From Marinilabiliales bacterium (GTDB lineage Bacteria; Bacteroidota; Bacteroidia; Bacteroidales; ML635J-15), in assembly GCA_002869385.1 (NCBI GenBank), contig PKTB01000004.1, positions 186,001-250,000 on the forward strand: DNA of 64,000 nucleotides, read 5' to 3'. Both the position numbers and the translations under genes were made by a program. The notes under the pieces were generated by a model. The model did no database searches. It worked only from the letters and a program-made list of their open reading frames with translations, and was not told the DNA's origin. Shown one piece after another: positions 59,331 through 64,000 of this stretch. Numbering within the stretch: the first letter of the stretch is position 1; every line of letters begins with the position of its first letter.

Positions 59331-61469
59331 ATGAGAAAATTATTTTTACTAGCTTTTGTTTTACTGATTTCAATTGGGATGTTTGCTGGTTTTGTGCCAA
59401 GAAAAGATGCTGAAAAAGTTGCCAAAAGCAATTATTATCAAAGCATTAGCAGTATTAAAACTGTTAGTTGGGAAGAGGTGGACTTAAATTGCATTTATGA
59501 TCCATCTGTGAACTCAGAATTTAACTTTTATGTATTTAATATTAATGGAGACGAAGGTTTTGTCGTAGTCTCATCTGATGATAAGATACAACCAATACTT
59601 GCATATTCTTTTGAAGGAGGGTTTAATAACCACAGTATGCATCCGGGTCAAAAGGAAATGCTTCAATATTATCAAGACTGTATTGAGTTTGCTTCTGAAA
59701 CAGAAATGGAGCCTTCAGTTAAAGCTTCTAATGATTGGATTGATTTAAAAACTTTTAATCCTGAAAACAGCTTTATGCAAAAAGAAACATCTCCAAACTT
59801 ACTTGAAAACATTAACTGGAATCAAGACTGGCCATATAACGCTCAATGTCCAGAAGATGCAGATGGTATTAATGGTCACGTACCTGTTGGTTGTGTGGCA
59901 ACAGCTATGCTACAAGTTATGAAATTTTACAACTGGCCTCCAAACGGCGAAGGTTCAAAATATCACGCAAACTGGATGAATGGAGGTTATGGAAATATTA
60001 CAATAAACTTTGCAAGTCAAACATACGATTGGTATTCTATTCCTAATGAGGCTTCGACATATGTTAATGAAGAATTAGGCAAAATAAACTACCATGCAGG
60101 CGTTGGTGTTTCAATGTGGTGGGGTCCTGATTGTTCCGGATCACAAACTCATGAAATTGAAACTGCTTTAGAAAACTATTTCAGATATTCAAGCTCAACT
60201 GATTATGTTACAAAATCTTCTTATTCTGAAACAAACTGGAAAAACCTTATCAAATCTCAAATCGATGAGGGTAAACCATTAGTGTACTCAGGAAATTCAA
60301 CAACTACTGGTCATGCGTGGAACTGTGACGGTTATCAAGATGATGAATTCCATATGAATTGGGGCTGGGGTGGTGCCGGAAATGGTTACTATACTCTTGA
60401 TGATTTAACCTCAACAGCTACTTTAGGAGGCCCGGAAAACAACTTTAATCAAAATCAAGATATGGTTATTGATATTTATCCAGAAGGAAGTTATCCTTTA
60501 TTCTGTGGTGATACGAGAGTTGTTACAGGATATGAAGGTTCATTTGGAGACGGTTCTTCTAGTAGTGATTATGAAAACAATCAAAATTGCGTATATGTAA
60601 TTGAACCTACTTGTGGTGAGGTTGTTACTGTATCATTCAATGACTTCAATGTTGGTGCTGGTGACGAAGTAATTTTATATGATGGCGATGAATCTTCAAG
60701 TACTGTGCTTGAAACTTTCGATTCAGAGAATTTACCTTCTTATTATAGTTATACTGCAAGTAAAGGTGCAATGACAATCAGATTTAATACAGACGGTTCA
60801 TCAACTGATGAAGGATGTAATCTTGATTATCAGGTTAAAAACTGTAAAACAGGTATTACTATGACTGAAGGAAGTGGAACTTTTACTGATGGTAGTGGTG
60901 TGTGTGATTATGCAAATTCATCTGTTTGTACATGGTATATAGAACCTGATAATGTAAACTGGATTACTGTTGATTTTGATGAGTTTGATGTAGCAGGAAA
61001 TATTGACTATGTTAAATTATTTAAAACAGACCTAAGTTCTTCTAATGCAATTGTTACATTTGACGAGGACAATCCTCCTACAGCTCCTGTTGCAATAAAT
61101 GCAGATGTTGTTGTTGTGCAGTTCTTTGCTGACAGTAACACAACCGGTGACGGATGGCAGATTAGTTATACTTCAAGTTTAAGCGATATTGAAGAAAACA
61201 AATTCTTATCTAATTACTCTATTATGCCAAACCCTGGTGGAGAAAATTCATTTATGGAGTTTTCAATTACAAATAATTCTGAAACTACAATTACCGTAAC
61301 AAATATCTTAGGTGAAGTTGTTGCAGTGAAAGACTTTGATTTAAATACCGGATTACACAGATTCCAAATAAGTGAAATTGTTAATGCAAAACTTGAGGCC
61401 GGTGTTTATTCTGTAAGTGTAAGCGCTAACAATCAAACTCAAACACAAAAGTTGGTTGTTGTAGAATAA
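59331..61469 (+). CDS. Second C10 cysteine protease, T9SS cargo
   Basis: A 712-residue paralogue of the protease at 12956, with the same domain order. It has a signal peptide (1-19), a Spi-like propeptide and a C10 domain with active Cys at about 188 ('HVPVGCVATAMLQVMKFYN') and His in 'TGHAWNCDGYQ', then 'HMNWGWGGAGNGYY'. Two CUB-like domains follow, then a T9SS sorting domain ('IMPNPGGENSFMEF ... LEAGVYSVSV'). It is intact. A terminator follows 25 bases downstream. Together the two genes suggest investment in extracellular proteolysis. Confidence 0.93.
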   Translation: MRKLFLLAFVLLISIGMFAGFVPRKDAEKVAKSNYYQSISSIKTVSWEEVDLNCIYDPSVNSEFNFYVFNINGDEGFVVVSSDDKIQPILAYSFEGGFNNHSMHPGQKEMLQYYQDCIEFASETEMEPSVKASNDWIDLKTFNPENSFMQKETSPNLLENINWNQDWPYNAQCPEDADGINGHVPVGCVATAMLQVMKFYNWPPNGEGSKYHANWMNGGYGNITINFASQTYDWYSIPNEASTYVNEELGKINYHAGVGVSMWWGPDCSGSQTHEIETALENYFRYSSSTDYVTKSSYSETNWKNLIKSQIDEGKPLVYSGNSTTTGHAWNCDGYQDDEFHMNWGWGGAGNGYYTLDDLTSTATLGGPENNFNQNQDMVIDIYPEGSYPLFCGDTRVVTGYEGSFGDGSSSSDYENNQNCVYVIEPTCGEVVTVSFNDFNVGAGDEVILYDGDESSSTVLETFDSENLPSYYSYTASKGAMTIRFNTDGSSTDEGCNLDYQVKNCKTGITMTEGSGTFTDGSGVCDYANSSVCTWYIEPDNVNWITVDFDEFDVAGNIDYVKLFKTDLSSSNAIVTFDEDNPPTAPVAINADVVVVQFFADSNTTGDGWQISYTSSLSDIEENKFLSNYSIMPNPGGENSFMEFSITNNSETTITVTNILGEVVAVKDFDLNTGLHRFQISEIVNAKLEAGVYSVSVSANNQTQTQKLVVVE

Positions 61470-61493
61470 TCGGCTATATGAAATATATGAAAA

Positions 61494-61522
61494 GCAGGAC
61501 GGTTTAACGTCCTGTTTTTTTT
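61494..61522. terminator. Bidirectional terminator
   Basis: Stem CAGGACG/CGTCCTG (61495-61501 and 61508-61514) with a GTTTAA loop and an eight-base T run, lying between the convergent protease and methyltransferase genes. Confidence 0.88.
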
Positions 61523-62384
61523 ATTTCCTTATTCTAACAAAATAACCATGATCTATTACTTCTCCATATCGGGATAAACCAAATACTTTTTCAGCAAAAT
61601 CTATCTTAAATTCTCTAAAATACGTGAGGATTAATCTATGGATAAACTTTTCATTAACTGTATGAGAATAAAAATTCATTATTACAAATGAGCTTTCGTC
61701 CAAAATTTCTGTTAAATATGCTAATAGCTCATCAATATTATTTTCAAAAACCCATTTTTCACGATTTGCCCCCACACCTATTGCCGGAGGGTCTAAAATT
61801 ATTCCTTGATAAACATTTTTTCTTTTTCTCTCTCTTAAAACAAACTTTGAAGCATCTTCAGTAATACACCGAATATTATTAAGTGTATTTAAATCTGCAT
61901 TGCGCTTAGTCCAATCAACTACTTTCTTTATTGAATCGATATGAGTAACTCGATCTATATTAAATGCTGCAGCAATACTTGATATTCCGGTGTATCCAAA
62001 AAGATTTAAAAAATTATCTACTTTATATTTTTTAGAAATATCGTAGATATAATTCCAATTCAAAATCTGCTCAGGAAAAATTCCGATATGCTTTGATTTT
62101 GTCAATGAAAGTTCTGCTACAATATTCAACTCTTCTGAATTATAGAGAATATTCCATTTCTCAGGCACTGATTTATAAACTATCCATTCTCCTTTATTCT
62201 TTGATTTCTCTATAAACTCTGCATCGGCTAGTTTTCTCCATTCAGAAATACTTAAAACAGGCTTGTTAACAGCAGTTACTTCCTGTCTGATTAAGGTAAT
62301 CTCTCCAAAACTCTCTAGTTTAAGGCCATTACCACAATCTATCAGCTCATATTCGGGAAATATTTCGTGCAGATTTATTTTCAT
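61521..62384 (-). CDS. Class I SAM-dependent RNA methyltransferase (RlmI-like)
   Basis: A 287-residue methyltransferase. The start is set at ATG 62384 because it overlaps the preceding stop as TAATG. SAM motif I is 'FLNLFGYTGISSIAAAF'; the acidic motif II is 'VTHIDSIKKVVDWTKRNADL'; and the catalytic region is 'GIILDPPAIGVG' (Asp-Pro-Pro-Ala). It resembles the catalytic domain of 23S rRNA cytosine methyltransferases such as RlmI but lacks a PUA domain, so the exact target is unknown. It is the third gene of a coupled operon with YhbP-like and U32 genes. Confidence 0.88.
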   Translation of the reverse strand: MKINLHEIFPEYELIDCGNGLKLESFGEITLIRQEVTAVNKPVLSISEWRKLADAEFIEKSKNKGEWIVYKSVPEKWNILYNSEELNIVAELSLTKSKHIGIFPEQILNWNYIYDISKKYKVDNFLNLFGYTGISSIAAAFNIDRVTHIDSIKKVVDWTKRNADLNTLNNIRCITEDASKFVLRERKRKNVYQGIILDPPAIGVGANREKWVFENNIDELLAYLTEILDESSFVIMNFYSHTVNEKFIHRLILTYFREFKIDFAEKVFGLSRYGEVIDHGYFVRIRK

Positions 62385-62815
62385 TACTCTTCCCTTTTCC
62401 AATAGAGTTTTTTTCCAAATCCAAGTCTGTTATCTGTCATTTTAAAAAAACCAACTTTCACAATCCATAAATCAGTGTTTACAATTATTGCAAAAGGGAA
62501 TTTCTTTAAATATTTTTTTCTGTATTTTGAATGTTCTGTATTTTCAACTTTTATAAGCTGTCCTGTAAATTGAATTCCTCTGATTTTACCTACAATTTTA
62601 GTTTCTAAAACCACAGAACCTGACACTTTAGGATTTTCTAATCCCATTAAAATATGCTTTGTGTCACTATCTGATGTAAATAAAAACGCATCCTCATCAC
62701 TTAGATAAGTGTAAAAGCAATTGCTACACCAGGATTCTTCTCCAATGCTTGTTGCAAGAGTTAAAACATGATGCTCTTTTAGAAAATATGTTATGCGTTT
62801 TTCTGGTTTACTCAT
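62384..62815 (-). CDS. YhbP/UPF0306-type flavin-binding split-barrel protein
   Basis: A 143-residue protein of the pyridoxamine 5'-phosphate oxidase-like split-barrel fold. It is close to E. coli YhbP in layout: 'HHVLTLATSIGEESWCSNCFY', cited by its ends (about residues 15-35), 'FLFTSDSDTKHILMG', 'IRGIQFTGQLIKVE' and the ending 'MTDNRLGFGKKLYWKREE'. In E. coli yhbP lies beside U32 genes as here. Ligand unknown, flavin or heme possible. Start and stop overlap neighbours (ATGA with U32, TAATG with the methyltransferase), a sign of coupling. Confidence 0.85.
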   Translation of the reverse strand: MSKPEKRITYFLKEHHVLTLATSIGEESWCSNCFYTYLSDEDAFLFTSDSDTKHILMGLENPKVSGSVVLETKIVGKIRGIQFTGQLIKVENTEHSKYRKKYLKKFPFAIIVNTDLWIVKVGFFKMTDNRLGFGKKLYWKREE

Positions 62816-64000
62816 TTTTTCAATGCCCGTTTTTTCTTTTTAAGTTCTTCAGTATTTACAAGTTTATAGAGCTTATCACCACGACGCACGAGATCTTTAG
62901 TCTTTATGGAGAAAACCTGACCTTTAACTACTTTTTTCACCGGCTCTAAATCTTCGCGAATTTCTTCAACAAATTGCTCTACAACACCCGTTGTTGGGCC
63001 CAAAAAAACAACTTCATCACCAAGATTTAGTTCTTCACCGGTCTCAATCATTAGTTCTGCAACACCGAGTTTCCCATAGTAATTGCGAACTTTCCCGAGA
63101 AAAACCTTTGTTTTTAATGCTCTGGAACCATATGCTTTTGACCACTCACCTAATTGTTGTCCAAGATAATATCCATTCCAGAAACCTCTGTTAAATACCA
63201 TGCTTAATCGCTCATTCCAGGCATCTATTTTTTTCTGATAATAAGTTCCTTCGAGTACAGAGTTTATAGCTTCGTTATAGCACTCAACAACTGTTTTAAC
63301 ATATTCTCCGGAACGAGCTCTTCCTTCGATTTTCATTACGCTAACGCCAGCATCAATTATACGATCTACAAAACCAATTGTAGACAAATCTTTTGGAGAC
63401 ATTAGGTATTCGTTATCAACTTCTATTTCAGAACCTGTTTCTTTATCTGTAAGGATATATGGCCGACGACAAGTTTGCAAACACGAACCTCTGTTTGCCG
63501 AATAATTATATTCATGCAAACTCATATAACACTTTCCGGAAACTGCCATACATAATGCTCCATGACAAAACACCTCTATTTGAACAAGATTCCCCGAAGG
63601 ACCGGTAATATTTCTTGCTTTTATAAGGTGTGTAATATCTGCAACCTGATCAAGTGTAAGTTCCCGTGCAGTTACCATAACATCGCAAAATTGTGAGTAA
63701 AACTCAACTGCTTCAATATTTGTAATATTTAATTGTGTTGACGCATGTACTTCTACACCCTTTGATCTGGCATATTGTATAACTGCAATATCAGATGCAA
63801 TTACAGCTGTAACTTTCGATTTAGCTGCGGCATTAACTACCTGATGCATTTTCTCTATCTCATTATCGTAGATAATTGTATTTACTGTAAGATATGTTTT
63901 TACTCCATTCTCCTTACAGATTTTTACTATATTATCAAGATCTTCAAATGTAAAATTGTTTGACGACCTGGCTCTCATATTTAGTTTCTCAATTCCGAAA
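62812..64000 (-). CDS. U32 family peptidase (partial, runs off the window)
   Basis: The reading frame is open to the right edge of the window, so the N-terminus is missing (at least 395 residues here). Upstream of Met 63978 the text continues 'FGIEKLNMRARSSNNFTFEDL'. The U32 signature with iron-sulfur Cys is 'CHGALCMAVSGKCYMS' and 'RGSCLQTCRRPY'; 'SPKDLSTIGFVDRIIDAGVS' and 'KIEGRARSGEYVK' follow. The C-terminal barrel 'VFNRGFWNGYYLGQQLGEW' onward is typical of the tRNA-hydroxylation (TrhP/YegQ-like) or RlhA-like branch. It is first of the three-gene coupled operon. Confidence 0.88.
   Translation of the reverse strand, partial: FGIEKLNMRARSSNNFTFEDLDNIVKICKENGVKTYLTVNTIIYDNEIEKMHQVVNAAAKSKVTAVIASDIAVIQYARSKGVEVHASTQLNITNIEAVEFYSQFCDVMVTARELTLDQVADITHLIKARNITGPSGNLVQIEVFCHGALCMAVSGKCYMSLHEYNYSANRGSCLQTCRRPYILTDKETGSEIEVDNEYLMSPKDLSTIGFVDRIIDAGVSVMKIEGRARSGEYVKTVVECYNEAINSVLEGTYYQKKIDAWNERLSMVFNRGFWNGYYLGQQLGEWSKAYGSRALKTKVFLGKVRNYYGKLGVAELMIETGEELNLGDEVVFLGPTTGVVEQFVEEIREDLEPVKKVVKGQVFSIKTKDLVRRGDKLYKLVNTEELKKKKRALKK

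Overview
The window looks like chromosomal DNA from an AT-rich member of the Bacteroidota, probably an anaerobic or facultative marine or gut-type Bacteroidales/Marinilabiliales relative. The evidence is: many secreted proteins ending in type IX secretion (T9SS) C-terminal sorting domains of the 'YPNP ... GxYxx ... KLVI' type; Bacteroidota promoters (TTG, about 20 bases, TAnnTTTG) in place of Shine-Dalgarno leaders; the long insert-containing form of IspG; the purH-mreBCD-mrdA-rodA order; and a HydF [FeFe]-hydrogenase maturase. No rRNA, tRNA, CRISPR array, insertion sequence or prophage was seen.

Layout. 1-5400: a small membrane protein, a lipoprotein, a large M16 zinc protease and two VOC-fold proteins. 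5376-9809: a 1477-residue GH18 chitinase-like T9SS cargo. 10096-12841: a FlaA1/WbpM-type sugar dehydratase and a VanW protein. 12956-18311: a C10 cysteine protease, then ispG overlapping an aminopeptidase P. 18312-23412: a three-gene operon of paralogous T9SS repeat proteins. 23593-32242: a lipoprotein, a PNGase F-like T9SS protein with a LamG insert, an e(P4)-type phosphatase, SppA, a lipase-like hydrolase and a nearly bare T9SS domain. 32582-38780: a tightly packed seven-gene unit (GT9, CWC, UbiD, membrane protein, nuclease, ZupT, lipoprotein). 38828-48951: a lipocalin-like protein, then on the minus strand purH, mreB, mreC, mreD, mrdA, rodA and fhs. 49037-53435: a CPA2 antiporter and hydF with a phosphoesterase and a FolD-like dehydrogenase. 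53541-57462: a sensor adenylate cyclase with an HD domain, and a DUF2007 protein. 57677-61469: nadB and a second C10 protease. 61521-64000: a methyltransferase, a YhbP-like protein and a U32 protease that runs off the window.

The dominant feature is that 17 otherwise full-length genes contain 22 single in-frame stop codons (13 TAA, 6 TGA, 3 TAG). The same reading frame and protein family continue on both sides. They include housekeeping genes: fhs, purH, mreC, ispG and nadB. Wherever the missing residue can be guessed from the family it is Glu, Ser or Gly, so every interruption can be explained by one G:C to T:A transversion on either strand; none requires the common C-to-T transition. One missing start codon (ATT for ATG) fits the same change. 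Only one frameshift was found. I annotate these genes at full length and treat the stops as most likely consensus error from oxidised template or low read depth. A mutator lineage is the alternative. Single-gene function calls rest on motifs read by eye.
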